A stretch of 64,000 nt of DNA, taken from positions 1-64,000 of the forward strand of contig LVLI01000006.1 in assembly GCA_001687465.1 (NCBI GenBank), written 5' to 3'. The stretch is from Halocafeteria seosinensis. Its lineage: Eukaryota; Sar; Bigyra; Bicosoecida. The notes below the pieces were generated by a model that did no database searches, was not told the origin of the DNA, and saw nothing but the letters and a program-made list of their open reading frames with translations. Of the stretch, positions 1 to 10,710 are shown piece after piece. Position numbers and translations under genes: made by a program. Every line of letters begins with the position of its first letter. Position 1 is the stretch's first letter.

Positions 1-225
1 TTTCTTTCTCAGCTTAAACATAGGCCTGCTTCTCTTTATGTATTTCACCCTAAAGAATATGTGGAATGTCTTCGAGAAGGGTTGTCTTGTCGACTTATGA
101 AGTCCAATGTCAACCTACTTTCTAGGTGGTTGCAGTTAGTTCTACCGAAGAAGAGTGGAGGTGTAGCTGTTTATGTTCCTACTTCGGTAACAGGCGCTGC
201 TTACAATTCCAACTCATCTTTGTAA
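1..225 (+). CDS. 3' end of an unidentified reading frame (partial)
   Basis: An open frame runs from the first base of the window to a TAA at 223-225, 74 codons with no start inside. The peptide is mixed polar and hydrophobic and holds a basic stretch (LPKKSGGVAVYVP) near its end. I recognise no domain. It could be the last exon of a plus-strand gene lying left of the window, or chance. The only support is the open frame itself. Confidence 0.3.
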   Translation, partial: FLSQLKHRPASLYVFHPKEYVECLREGLSCRLMKSNVNLLSRWLQLVLPKKSGGVAVYVPTSVTGAAYNSNSSL

Positions 226-640
226 TACTCCAAGACCATCAACATAATATACATACTATCCTATTTCTTGCTTAGCTCCTTGCAGCCAGGGGGGTGGTGA
301 TCGGGCGTAGTTCGCCAATGGTGCCGCATGAGCGCCCGCGAGTTGTTCAATAGTATCGTTCTATCGCCTTGCGAACAAGTCTAGGCGTCAAACTCTGGAG
401 GCGAGTCCGCGTCCGCGTCAATCGGGGTGGCAGCATCCGGCTGCTGGTGCGCGCGGCGATGACTTGGGAACCCTGGTTGAGAGGTTCTGTGTGGGCCGCC
501 ACACCCCATGCCGAAAAGGCCTGCGCTAGCCTGTCCCGGACGAAGTCATGCCTGCGGTTATGAGAATTTCAGAGGAAATTGTGGCCACAACGCATTTTTT
601 TTTTAACGCAGGGCATGACGACCAGTAGCATCTACCGGGT
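226..640. other. Noncoding stretch left of the hAT remnant
   Basis: No frame here resembles a known protein, and I see no RNA gene. A run of T lies near 596-604. The segment may hold degraded 5' sequence of the hAT element that follows, but I could not find a copy of its terminal inverted repeat. Confidence 0.3.
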
Positions 641-689
641 GTCCAGAGGAGCATGCTGTGCATGGACCGGCAAGAGAAGCTGGGGTGTC

Positions 690-2167
690 GAGACTGCATG
701 TCACGAGGCTGGCGTGTGTAGGTGAACGGAAGAACTTTCGGAAATTGGTGACTGCCAAGATTTCGGTTTGTCTGATGCGCGAGAATGTGCACATGATAGA
801 TCATTTCTTGGGGAATTTTGGTTCACTTGTAGAGCAATGTTAGGTTTTCTTTCATTTTTTCCTCAATCTTGGTTAGAAAGACATGCCGTCCAGACGCACA
901 ATCTCCCGCAAAGTTGCCGAGAGGGCGTCGAATGTAATGGAGAGAACAGGTGATATATTACGTTCTCTTGCCCGCTGGTATTAAGCGGTGATATTTGTCC
1001 CAGTAGTGATGGTCGCTCATTCTTTGCCGTTCTCTCTCACTATGTGGACGAGTCTTGGACCTTGCGAAGGCTTTTCATTGGGTTCCAAACACAGGAAATG
1101 AGATCGCCGATGCTTTACGTAATATCAGTGTTAAGAGAGGACTTAATCTTTCTACACAAATTCCTGCAGTAGTCACAGCCAGCGCCTCCAATATGAAAAA
1201 GGGAGTACGACTATGGGGTGCGATGGAGAATTCTCAGGGTCCCATATCATTGGATGATGACCACGATTACCTAGCGGATGGTGACATATTGCAAGGAGAA
1301 TCAGTTACGTGGCTTCCAAGCGTAGTTCATATTGTACAAAATGCTCTTAAAGATGGCATGCATGAGGAAGGCGTGTCCTCGTTAATGAACAAGGTTCAGT
1401 CAGTTTGCGAAAGTTTTCGACAGCAAAAATTGTCTCGATTGCTCAACAAAGAAAGGGATGAAGAAGATTTGAAACAACTGAGGCCTCGTTTAAGTAATGA
1501 TACGCGCTGGCATAGTGTCTACTGCGCTCAGCAGATTCCGGTTAAAAACAGCGCATACATTGTTCCCAACAGAACTCTACTCGTTTAGAGCCCTTTATCA
1601 CCAAGGAGTTTGAAACGCTTGAGGATCGAGCTACTGAGGCCTCCGATGAGGAAGCCCCTCCACTATGTCTCATCCACGCAACACTGAAGAACCATTAGAA
1701 CAACAGAGTGGGTTCTCTTTGCTGGAATTTTGGAAGAAGCACGGCTGTATGGTAGTTTTCCAGTCCTAAGCCCTGTGGTGAGTGTTTGCTGGCTATACCA
1801 GCGTCTACAGCCACTGCCGAAAGCTCCTTCAGTATTGCTGGCATTAATCATGGGAAGCGAAGGACTCGTCTGAGAAGTGAACGGCTTGAAAGTATAATGA
1901 TCGTCAGATATAACCGCATTGGCACGTTGCTGGACGGAATAGAAGAAGAGCAGTACATCACTCCTGCAAATCTGCAAGGCTTGTCAGGGGCCTTTTCCCC
2001 AATTGAAATATACTTAGGCATTTGTATGCGCCCACCACTATACACAAGTCCTCACAGGAGAATTTGAATTGTTAACCCGATGACCGACCCGTGACCGAGG
2101 TTTCAGAGGAATCCCAAAAACCGGACACCGAAACATTCGGTCCCGGTCGGGTTTTTGCCCACGTCTG
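690..2167 (+). mobile_element. Degenerate hAT-family DNA transposon, 3' end preserved
   Basis: Pieces of one hAT transposase appear in order but in different frames. At 790-860 there is an SLVE-like motif followed by a RAMLGFL motif. At 893-955 comes PSRRTISRKVAE. At 1040-1100 comes HYVDESWTL. At 1090-1588 is a core carrying ASNMKKGVR and NDTRWHSVY. At 1786-1930 is the C-terminal dimerisation region (IPASTATAESSFSIAG, then KRRTRL). Frameshifts and stops between blocks make it a dead copy. The 3' end is probably at 2167: the subterminal sequence 2080-2167 is rich in CCGACC-type repeats and ends GGGTTTTTGCCCACGTCTG, matching the CAG...GTGGGCAAA style of hAT terminal repeats read in reverse. No matching 5' terminal repeat or 8-bp target duplication was found, so the copy is probably 5' truncated. 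Confidence 0.82.
1055..2067 (+). pseudogene. hAT transposase pseudogene, core and hATC dimerisation region
   Basis: The frame open through 1588 encodes the central RNase-H-like region of a hAT transposase, and the frame 1786-2067 encodes the C-terminal hATC region. The family signature SIPATSAxSERxFS is recognisable as AIPASTATAESSFS. Between them the frame closes (1589-1785) and about 65 codons of expected sequence are degraded. The upstream block HYVDESWTLRRLF at about 1040-1080 lies in a third frame, so at least one further frameshift sits near 1085-1095. No functional transposase can be read. A domesticated gene is unlikely because neither half has a plausible start. Confidence 0.75.
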
Positions 2168-2363
2168 GATACATCCTCTGCTTTCGCAAAGCGACAGACG
2201 AGACGCTGTCTTAATTACACGTTGTACGAGAGGATTTCTCGTAATTTGGGAACAAACGTCGTCGTCGGCCTTCCCAGAGAATAGAATACATACAAACTAA
2301 ATCCAATATATTTTTCGTATGCATGATTTGGAAAAGATCTGGAGGAAAGCACAAATCCTGGCA

Positions 2364-4043
2364 TTATTTAGTATCCAAGTTCAACACGTGGCTCAGAAGG
2401 GGAAATTGTAACTGCCGTTCTTGTTCATCTAGATGAGTAGACACAGCTGGACGGGAAGTGTACTGCATGATATTCCAAGTTGATTCTGTTCCCCTTCCCT
2501 TGCGAGCCAGAGACCTCAGTTTCTTGTACACTTCTCTCATCCGTATTTGCACGTCAGGAAACTTATACGCATTTCGTCCCACGTTTGTTTTTCCAGAAGG
2601 GTCGTAGGGGTCCAAGACCCAAATAGGGTCGACCAAAGAGTAAGCGGGTATATCCTCATGCTTTAATGCCACATCAATTAGAGTTCCATGTCTGATACTC
2701 AAACCTGATTTTTTGGGATGAAACAGGAAACCATAAAAATGAAGGAGTCTCAGGAGTAATACCCCCTGAACGTTCAGAGGGACCGTCTGCGTGGCTTTAT
2801 TCGCCCTGATGGGTACAAACTTCCTGTAAGAGGAAATATTGACCTCCGCGTCATCCACTGCAGCCGTTCGATGGCGGGAAATAGGGATAAAACTGGGTGC
2901 ATGCTTTCTATGAGCAAGCTTAAGTCCCTTTGACTCTTTCGTTTGTTTATCATGGAAGACTGCATTAGTTGATTCTGCTGCGATTAAAATTCGAGGTGCT
3001 GGTATGCTTACCCTGGGATAATTTGCTTTTTGAGGCTTTGCTTGTGCGACAGAGTGATCCATAGAATTCTGTTTGAGTAAGCCGCAAGCTACCTCTTTTG
3101 TCGATCGGCAGAGTCCTGGAGGTACCCCCTGCTGCCATAGCCCTGCGACATCATTCCCTGCAATTACGGGAACAGTATAGCCGGACAAACAGTCCGAGTA
3201 TTCGTTATCCGCATACAAAGAATGTGCAGGGTTGTCGATTGCATATAGGGACACTTCCGGGATTTCCAAGTGCACTGATCCGCACTCCGACCAGCTATCC
3301 TTCGAAAATGCGCTTAACGGCTTGTCGAGCAGCGAAAGAGCAGTTTTGAGCTGTATTTTAGCGTCCGAGTCGGGCATTATCCAGGATAAGGGCTGGATCT
3401 GCAGAAAGGCTACAGACATTAGCGTAATACAGTATGAAGTTAATCCTCCCTGAAATCCATCATTCAAACACGCCTCAGCGAGAACCTGCTTGATAAAAAG
3501 TACAAGAGGTGCAAGCATCGGATAGGTCGTACACAGTTGGATGGTCAGAGCTGTCGTTTCTCCACCTCTGTGAGCAGCGTTCGAGAATGTCAAATCGATC
3601 AAGGTCGGAGGAATCTCAACATCCGAACCCTTCCATCTTGCTTGTATTTTCATTACTGGGACTTGTGCCTGTGGAACAAGCTGGATGGTCTGGACGCAGG
3701 GAAGCGACTGCAGGGCGTCTGCTAGTTCGTGAAATTGTCTGCTATCTTTCTCGGATCTTGCTGGTTCCACGTAGCCCTTCGTACGACTGACAACAAGGTC
3801 AATGTCCGAGCTTGGGATGGCTAAACCAGACACAAATGAGCCGAATGCCTTTACCTCCGTGTTAGGCATTAAACGCTTGATAGTTTGAGTAATCAGCGAT
3901 ATTATCTTAATCTCCCACGGCCGGCGTTGAGCCGAGTGGCGTACGCACCACGCATGGAACAACCGAAGTTCTTCCCCAAGACATCTCTCCATCTCCACGG
4001 GGAATCCAGTTAACGACGACAATTGTTGTGACTCATCCGCCAT
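2364..4043 (-). CDS. TRF4: TRF4/PAPD5-type noncanonical poly(A) RNA polymerase
   Basis: Single-exon gene, 559 residues. Residues about 40-155 form a nucleotidyltransferase fold: the G-S pair at 68-69, catalytic Asp80 and Asp82 in SSDIDLVV, and a third acidic residue at Asp149 (LIDLTF). A central domain follows (PLVLFIKQVL, GGLTSYCITLM, 165-215). After a long poorly conserved insert (about 270-420) comes the PAP-associated motif LLLRLLHFYGFLF (about 435-450). TRF4 enzymes in TRAMP-like complexes add short 3' A tails that mark nuclear RNAs for exosome decay; that role is known for the family and not shown here. The ATG at 4043 lies in a frame open further upstream to a stop near 4160, but no earlier ATG exists. 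The next gene upstream on the same strand stops at 4161. Confidence 0.9.
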   Translation of the reverse strand: MADESQQLSSLTGFPVEMERCLGEELRLFHAWCVRHSAQRRPWEIKIISLITQTIKRLMPNTEVKAFGSFVSGLAIPSSDIDLVVSRTKGYVEPARSEKDSRQFHELADALQSLPCVQTIQLVPQAQVPVMKIQARWKGSDVEIPPTLIDLTFSNAAHRGGETTALTIQLCTTYPMLAPLVLFIKQVLAEACLNDGFQGGLTSYCITLMSVAFLQIQPLSWIMPDSDAKIQLKTALSLLDKPLSAFSKDSWSECGSVHLEIPEVSLYAIDNPAHSLYADNEYSDCLSGYTVPVIAGNDVAGLWQQGVPPGLCRSTKEVACGLLKQNSMDHSVAQAKPQKANYPRVSIPAPRILIAAESTNAVFHDKQTKESKGLKLAHRKHAPSFIPISRHRTAAVDDAEVNISSYRKFVPIRANKATQTVPLNVQGVLLLRLLHFYGFLFHPKKSGLSIRHGTLIDVALKHEDIPAYSLVDPIWVLDPYDPSGKTNVGRNAYKFPDVQIRMREVYKKLRSLARKGRGTESTWNIMQYTSRPAVSTHLDEQERQLQFPLLSHVLNLDTK

Positions 4044-4160
4044 AATACTTTCTGTTTGCGTGGAAGCATCTGCTTTCTTTACCGTTGTTTGCGAGTTTCG
4101 TGTGTTGGTGTTGTCTGCAGCTTGTGAATCCTCTTGCTTCTGAGGCTCAACTCTGGATGG

Positions 4161-5500
4161 TCACATTCGTTTATCACACATACCTGTCCTAACAACCCCG
4201 CAAATTCCTGGAACGGAGCGCCTTCGGGTCACACAAACATGTTTTCTCCATGGCCGGACATCTGAGGGTGGCAACATCAACTCAGCTCTCCGGAAGCTCA
4301 TAGCAGCAAATCTGTTGAGTGTTCGGCGTATACAGAACATCCAAGAATGTGCCACCCACAATGAGGAGCGTTTAAGAGGCAAACAGCAAAGGACGTAGCA
4401 GAGAGCAGAACCATCTAGAAGGTACAGACTGTCGATTGAACATGACATGGAGTGGGGACCTTCGTATCCGACGGACACAAGCATTTGCCGAATTAGAAGT
4501 AATAGTTCCCCTTCAGCTGCCATTGGCGTTCTCCTAAGACATTGTCGCAAGAGCGTCCGTCTGTACAGATGATCCATTATATCCCACGCCCCGCTAATAG
4601 TTGAACACATTGCCAACTTTGTGTAAGTATCGAGCACGGTCTCATGGCTGAATTGTTTGTACCTCCCACGTAGTGTCGCAGCGGAGATCATTAACTCAAC
4701 CAGTACTGTCGCTACCCAGGCTCCTATGGTCGGGACTTCTTTGCCTTGAGAGTGACCACTGGGCGTGATGTAAGCCATTGGTCTTTGCTCCATTAGGCGG
4801 AACAAGTGTTGCGGGTTTCCCGCTGTTTCTGGAGTAATGGACGTTATGATGTCATCGCGATTCCCCACCTTGATTAGTTCAAGTGCCCCAAGAATGGAAT
4901 CTTCTAGACTGTTGATTCAAAGCGGGGCAACAAATCAGTTAGCAGGAAACAAGAAGCACAGTTTGAGATAAACGGACCTCGAGTAACTAAACTCGCATTC
5001 TCCATTCAAATGCTTTATACGATTGCTGCAGCGTCAGCGCGTGAACAGATTTCTCCTAATCGAGTGAGGACGTATACTTACATGAGATCTCTTTCGTTAC
5101 CAACTTCCGCATTCACTATCATTACTTCCGGAGGTATCAGAAGCTTATGGACGGATTGATTAACCTTGGGAGCTGCACAACACGGATTTTCGTCTGATGT
5201 ACACCATTGCTATGTGGACGGGGAACTTACAGGTACATTGATTGGCTTCAACGAACCTCGAGATGGCCTTCAAAGTGCGCGCGAAGCCTACATTGCGTAC
5301 GGTACATACCTGCTACAAGGATACTTTAACTGATGCTCACCAGTTTTGTATGGGGAAGAACATTGGCGTCAGCTACTCACTCGGATCCGTTCTGATGCTG
5401 TAAGTGTCGTACAAAACCAGTTGGCTAGAGATAGCTCTGTTCCCTCCCAGCTAACATTTTGGTTCAACACCCCCTCACAGGCCCTCATCTCGCAATACAT
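4161..5500 (-). CDS. Unidentified four-exon gene
   Basis: I reconstruct exons 5500-5381, 5309-5231, 5172-5082 and 4908-4161. They sum to 346 codons (345 residues), and introns of 71, 58 and 173 nt begin GTGAGT, GTAAGT and GTAAGT. All phases agree, which supports the model. The product looks helical and repeat-like (FARTLKAISRFVEA, ILGALELIKVG, AWVATVLVELMIS). The last about 60 residues are rich in Arg and Cys and may include retained intron: a GTATGT donor lies 20 nt before the stop. I do not recognise the family; an armadillo or HEAT-like protein is possible but unproven. The ATG at 5500 is the first in frame after a stop, and an earlier exon cannot be excluded. It lies 117 bp upstream of TRF4 on the same strand. 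Confidence 0.5.
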
Positions 5501-5961
5501 GCGGTAGGGTTGAGATGAAGGAGTATTTTAGGGGCTTTTTCTTCTTAATAAGCCAAGAAAAGGGCTACAATTGTGGTTCGTCGGCTCCCTACTTCAATTA
5601 ACCTGCGTTAGCGCTTCACTGTATAAATACAGCATATCAAACGAAAATAAGTTGCTCTGCATATTATGCCAATGATAGGCAAAACGATCGATTTGTACTT
5701 GTATGGCATTACAACTTGTACCAGGGCTTTGTTGAAGTTTAGAGGAGCGAGCGCACTGATACCACTGTACAACAACTGTACCCACGTCGATGATCACGAC
5801 CTCACAAACTGAGCAGTGCGCACGATCCTCATTGGAATTTCCAAGCTTAAGCCTTCAGGATTGTTTGTGCTGAGCATAAGTGGATATAGGTAGGTATATT
5901 CGTGTGTATCGCACGTTTGTTTGCGTTGATTGGTATGCTACACTAAGCTCGACGCCAAGCT
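5501..5961. promoter_or_regulatory. Intergenic region between two divergent unknown genes
   Basis: No coding exon or RNA gene is recognisable. The segment separates the minus-strand gene starting at 5500 from the plus-strand gene starting at 5962, so it presumably holds both promoters. No TATA box or repeated operator-like motif stands out. Confidence 0.3.
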
Positions 5962-6710
5962 ATGGAGGCTGGTGTCCAAAATCCTCGCACTCTGCACGCA
6001 AATTCTACAGGTAATATGGCACGCAAACTGTATGCAACGCTAATGGTTTACGTGTGTACCCTTGACTGACGTCCATGCAGATCGCGGTGACAATGTGGAA
6101 TCGCTGTTTGCCGGGATAGAGCAGCAGCGCCTGGAACAGGAGGGAACGTCAGAAAGATGTACGGGAAGCTCAGAAGCTACTTCTCAGGATGCTGATGATA
6201 CTCATTCGGAGACTTCCCCAGTTCCGCAAAATGAAAGCGCTCTAGGAGGCTTTACATTTTCTAGCGCCCTGAAGCTGCAGAATGACCAGATCGAGGAGAA
6301 GCTAAAAAAGCTAGAATGGCAATTGGCCCACCCTGATTCAGCATCTTCTCCCCTGTAGGTACATCGGCTTTTCGAAGAAGATATCGTTTGTGACATGCCG
6401 TGTTTCACGTTTCAGGTTCGAGGCTTCTGCGTTGGATAAGCGTCACAACTTCGGGACGCACAACCGGCCTCAAGCACTGTCTCTTACTATTCATCCGGAA
6501 GAGTGGAGTCAAAATTTTGTGTATTTACAGTAAGATGACCAAGTCTCCTGGATATAGTAGCAACGACAATGAAAATCAGCATTCATGTCGTACGTTTCCT
6601 AATGCAGAGTCACGGGACAGCACATAGACGCGTTCCAGCTTGAGAAATTAATGAGCGAAGTGGGAACGGAGGCTGAGGACATTGTCTTTGAACAACATGG
6701 GAGCATTTGA
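5962..6710 (+). CDS. Small unidentified acidic protein, four exons
   Basis: Exons 5962-6010, 6081-6354, 6416-6529 and 6608-6710 give 179 residues with consistent phases. Introns are 70, 61 and 78 nt, with GTAATA, GTAGGT and GTAAGA donors. The N-terminal half is Ser/Glu/Asp-rich and probably disordered. Residues about 80-105 (ALKLQNDQIEEKLKKLEWQL) could form a short coiled coil. The C-terminal part (LSLTIHPEEWSQNFVYLQ, then an acidic helix) looks folded. I do not recognise the family. The start is the only ATG giving the spliced frame. It converges on the lysine-pathway fusion gene: the two stop codons are five bases apart. Confidence 0.6.
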
Positions 6711-6715
6711 ATAAC

Positions 6716-9700
6716 TTATTCAAACAAGTGCACTCTGATAGCAGGATTACGCATGTTGTAGAAACTACGCATTTCATATCCATATGCGCCACCGTTCGTG
6801 AGCATGATCGTGTCTCCTCTTGAAGTGTTGGGCAATCGTCGATCAATCCCGAGAACATCTCCACTTTCGCATATAGGACCCACAACAGTTGCAGTTTGTG
6901 CAGGACCCTCGTGAGGCTTAGATAAGTTTACGATGGAATGATAAGCCCCATATAGTGAGGGACTGCAGGGTGTCGCAAGCATGTGCACATGTTCATATGC
7001 AAAACCGGAACAAATGCGGTACTCACCGAATAAGGGTGTTCATACCAGCTGTCACACCAATGAACAGCCTGTTTCCTTTCATTCGACACTGAGTGGCTCT
7101 ACACAGCAACACGCCAGCATTGGCTACAAAGAATCTTCCTGGTTCCATCCACAGCTGTGGTAGAAAGACGAAGGCGGAACTGCTACGGGCTTTTACAAGT
7201 ACATAGTCAACTAATCATACCTCAATTCCCAGTTCCGCGGCGCGATTGGAGCAAGGTTGTAGCTCTCTTTGTAAGCTGGACAAATCTAGGCTCTCAGACT
7301 TTATGCGCACTTCCGCATTGCTAGTCTTGCTACTCAGGCAGTCCACCAGTTCCTCGTGATTAAGATCGTCAGGGATTCCGATCCCACCACCCAGGTCCAA
7401 CCAGGCCAGAGAAGCCAAGTATCCCTTAGTCTTCAGCGACTTAATCAATTCCATCACCCTCCAGAAGACACGACTCCAAATACATGCGTCGGTTATTCCG
7501 CTACCAGAATGGGAATGGATGCCTGTGTTTCATCGTCAAAGGTACATCCCGGGCTCTGGGTCTGAAACTGATTTGTCTTACCTGTAATTTTAGCTCCCAT
7601 GCCATGTGCAATCTTACAAAATTTTTCGACATCTTCGAACTCGCATCCGAATTTTTGACCGGGACCTGCCGTGACGACTTTGGCATGGTGTCCGGCCCCT
7701 ACCTGCGAGTCAACTCGGAGAGCGATCTCAGCGCCTTCGACCGCACTCTTTTCAATTTGCGCTAATACATCCGGACTATCCAAGACTATCACCAGATTCG
7801 GTGCCCCGTATCTCCACAACTCCTTCTGCAACCTCAACATCTCCTCTAACTCTTCTATTCTACAAAAGTTAGGAACATATAAGATATTTATGGATTTGGA
7901 CACGCTCCTTCGTTCTAGCTCCTCAAACTGTTGCAAGCACAAGTACACCTCAGAGGCAGAAACACATTCCAGATTAATTCCTGACATCATTAAATAGCGT
8001 ATCACAACAGGGCTTGAATTAGCTTTTATGGCATAAAACCATTTGGAAACAGCTTTAACTGAGGAAGTAAGAGTTTCAGCCCTTTCCACCACTGTAGGTA
8101 TATGAAGCGCATAGACAGGGTGCTCGGAATCGTCTGCTAGCTGTGTTAGTTGGTGTATCTTGTCCATCGTGCACCACCAGCTCAAGGAAGAAGGCCGGGA
8201 ATCCCTAGTTGGGGAAGGAGTGAGATATGAATAATGTCGACCAGACGACACCAACTGTGCTCCAGCTTGCCATCCTGACGAAACAATTGCGGAAACTTGT
8301 TTTTCGATTTGCACTCGAGGCAAAGCGGTCTCAAGCCACATATGCAAGACTTGCGAACCGCATCCAAGCTCCCGAGAGGAGGTTCTGGAGCTCTTTCCTG
8401 TATCTTTGATATACGATTCTACCGCATTCTTAGCGTCGCCTAAACTGGAACAGACTATTTCAACTTCGTAGAAATGGTTAGAACTGCAGGTGCATCCTGT
8501 GAAGGCGCTGGCTTCTTTCATTATCTGTCTCCCGACAGCGAAGTCCTCAAACCAAAGAAGGAGCTCGCCGCCACTTACAAATTCCATTCCTCCTTTTATG
8601 GACTTTTCTGATGTTTCTTTAAATGCGTTACAGCAGATGCTCACTACATGCTGCCATGTGTTGGAATCTAAAGGGAGAGTGAGACGAACTCCTAACAGTT
8701 CGCAGGATACCCAACCAGCAAGTATCTCCCCGGTCTTGGGATTGCGTTGGGACCGAAGGGAAGTAACCGTTGTGCCATAGACATTCCCCATGTCGTAGAT
8801 ATTGCGAAATTCCACAACGGAACCAATTCTACCTAATCCCAGCCATTCTGTTTGCTGCAAGACAACCTCCTGAAACGTTGAGAGCTCCGCTGCCTCCTCA
8901 TGGCTTATTCTTGTAAGCAGTGAGGCGTCCGAATTTATTGCGCGATTTAAGGAGTAAAATCTGTACTCTCTCAAAGCGCATGTGGTACCGTTTACATGCC
9001 ATAGGCACTTGTCAATACACCAGCAGCTTACCCTGAAGTGGAGGACCACAGTTCCAGCGTCCGTTCCCGATGCTTGCACAAGGCATACGCCGACTGTCTA
9101 GCGTGCCGAGGCACACCAACGATGAGCAATTTGCCATGTTCCTTTTCGTCTACGCATTTGTCAATCTCTGTGGCGTCATCGAGGAGCACCATGTCGCACC
9201 GGTTCGCACCGTGTCTTTTGTGAACCAAGGAAGCGAGCTCCTCCAGTTGACCTCTCGACGGAAGCGTTCCCGAGGACGAGTTGGCAAGTTCCGAACCTTC
9301 TTGCAGATGGTTGTACTCACACACAACAAGAAGTTCTCTTCTTGTTTCTTCCTCGATCCGTTTAAGCAGACCATCCTTGATTTTTTCAAATGCCGACGGC
9401 CAATCCACGGCTTTACTGTCGATATAAATGACAATTTCGGTGCTTTCACGAGGTTGTTCCATATCTCTCGTTTCAAAATTTGATCGTGCACGTAAGCGTA
9501 GTACTTTGCCGTTGAAAACTAAACAAGAGACGTCGCTGCATTCAAACAACACTGCGTCGACACATTCGGGAAGTCGACTTTGTGAAGTCACGATGTACTC
9601 CTCCCGAGTCTCCCGGCCAAACGTCCGGAACCGGATCCTACCGTTAATTCATCCCCGTCCCATGTTGGACTAGGGTAATATATTCATACATTAAACGATT

Positions 9701-9883
9701 GATGTAGGTGCTGAATGCTTCATTGTTTGACAGAAAACGAAGAGAAGCTGGGCCACTGGTCAAAGTTTGTTGATGTAGTTTTGTGGCCGTTTTTGTTGTG
9801 CAGCAAACCAAAGTACTGAGGCATGTCTCTAATGCTATGTAGAAGGATTTACTTCGGGTATTAACTCCGTCTTCAACAGTCAT
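6716..9883 (-). CDS. lysA: Fused aspartokinase-like/diaminopimelate decarboxylase
   Basis: Six exons (9883-9690, 9637-9032, 8960-7582, 7522-7221, 7154-7027, 6962-6716) give 951 residues. The C-terminal half, from about residue 520, is a DAP decarboxylase (fold III PLP enzyme, last step of lysine synthesis): FYAIKANS with the PLP lysine, HSHSGSG, DLGGGIGIP, MEPGRF, CESGD and GAYGYEM are all present. The N-terminal half follows an aspartokinase from the middle of the catalytic domain through ELWSSTSG and LLTRISHEEAAEL to a regulatory-like region. It lacks the N-terminal KFGGTS motif, and the position of GRGGSDTSA reads GVPRHARQSA, so kinase activity looks lost. The same domain order occurs in the single-chain enzymes of Xanthomonas and Xylella. 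The start ATG at 9883 lies five bases from the divergent ATG at 9889. Confidence 0.85.
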
Positions 9884-9888
9884 AGAGA

Positions 9889-10707
9889 ATGGAACGGAGG
9901 CTACCACCACTTGAGAAGTCGAAGGAAGAGGAAGCTTTCGATCAGCAAGGCAATGGCGGTGGGCAGTCAGAGAACGTGGAACATCCAGGTGGAAATAAGA
10001 CAATGTACTCGGCAGAGGAGAGATATAACCAAGCCAAAAACAGGCTTCTAAAACTGCTCAGCACTCAGACTGAAGACGATGCCGAGGTAGATACCAAAGA
10101 ACATGCCATGCCTCTTGAGGAAACCAATGTAAAACTAACGTCAGAAGATAGAACCGTCAGTTCGTCGTCTTCGCTTCTGCAAAAGAATCCCTCTGCGTTG
10201 CACCGACCATTAAGTGAAGACAATCGGTCTCGCAAGCTGCCTCCAATACACGAAGCGGAATCTACCGCTAATTCAAGGGGCAGCAGAAATCACCGTCAAG
10301 ATCGTGCCAAGAGTACTGGGTTCTCCGAACGAGAGTTTTGCATCCAGGCTTTCGATGGATTATCCTTTGGAATAAGCCGCAGAGATAAGAAAAGTGTAAA
10401 AAGTAAACGAATATCATCTAAGTCCTCGAAGATATGTGGAGAGAAAAAACCAGATTTCGACTTGCGCCTCGGCCCAGCGTGGAACAGCGAACTCAGGGAT
10501 ATTAAGGAGCAAGCACAACGGAAAGGTGACATGCTGAGGCGAAGCACTCAACATCCGCGTAAAAAAAGTACGAAGCAAGCAACGAATGTGATATTGCACC
10601 CACTTGTGGCATCTGGTGCCCACGGCAACTCCAAGCGGATGAGCACGAAGGCAAGTCAATCACTGAGGAAGAAAGGAACTAACGTGCTACGGGCAAGTGT
10701 AGATTGA
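9889..10707 (+). CDS. Unidentified basic, low-complexity protein
   Basis: A single 272-codon frame. The protein is very polar, with Lys/Arg/Ser-rich stretches (RRDKKSVKSKRISSKSSK at about 165-182) and an acidic N-terminal third; residues about 39-60 (MYSAEERYNQAKNRLLKLL) may be helical. No domain is recognised; a nuclear or cytoskeleton-associated disordered protein would fit, without direct evidence. The ATG at 9889 is used here, but the in-frame ATG at 10003 is a good alternative and would leave 119 bp between the two divergent genes instead of five. The TGA ends three bases before the stop of the convergent methyltransferase-TPR gene. Confidence 0.55.
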   Translation: MERRLPPLEKSKEEEAFDQQGNGGGQSENVEHPGGNKTMYSAEERYNQAKNRLLKLLSTQTEDDAEVDTKEHAMPLEETNVKLTSEDRTVSSSSSLLQKNPSALHRPLSEDNRSRKLPPIHEAESTANSRGSRNHRQDRAKSTGFSEREFCIQAFDGLSFGISRRDKKSVKSKRISSKSSKICGEKKPDFDLRLGPAWNSELRDIKEQAQRKGDMLRRSTQHPRKKSTKQATNVILHPLVASGAHGNSKRMSTKASQSLRKKGTNVLRASVD

Positions 10708-10710
10708 ACC

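Noticed and set aside
4043-4160. Fusion of the upstream gene with TRF4 through a 31-nt intron
   Set aside because: A GT and an AG exist, but splicing them puts TRF4 out of frame and leads to a stop.
5210-5309. Apparent 21-22-nt micro-introns on the minus strand (GTAAGTTCC...CATAG and GTATGTACC...TGTAG)
   Set aside because: Using them breaks the reading frame. Introns of 58 and 71 nt in the same place close all phases and match the size of other introns here.
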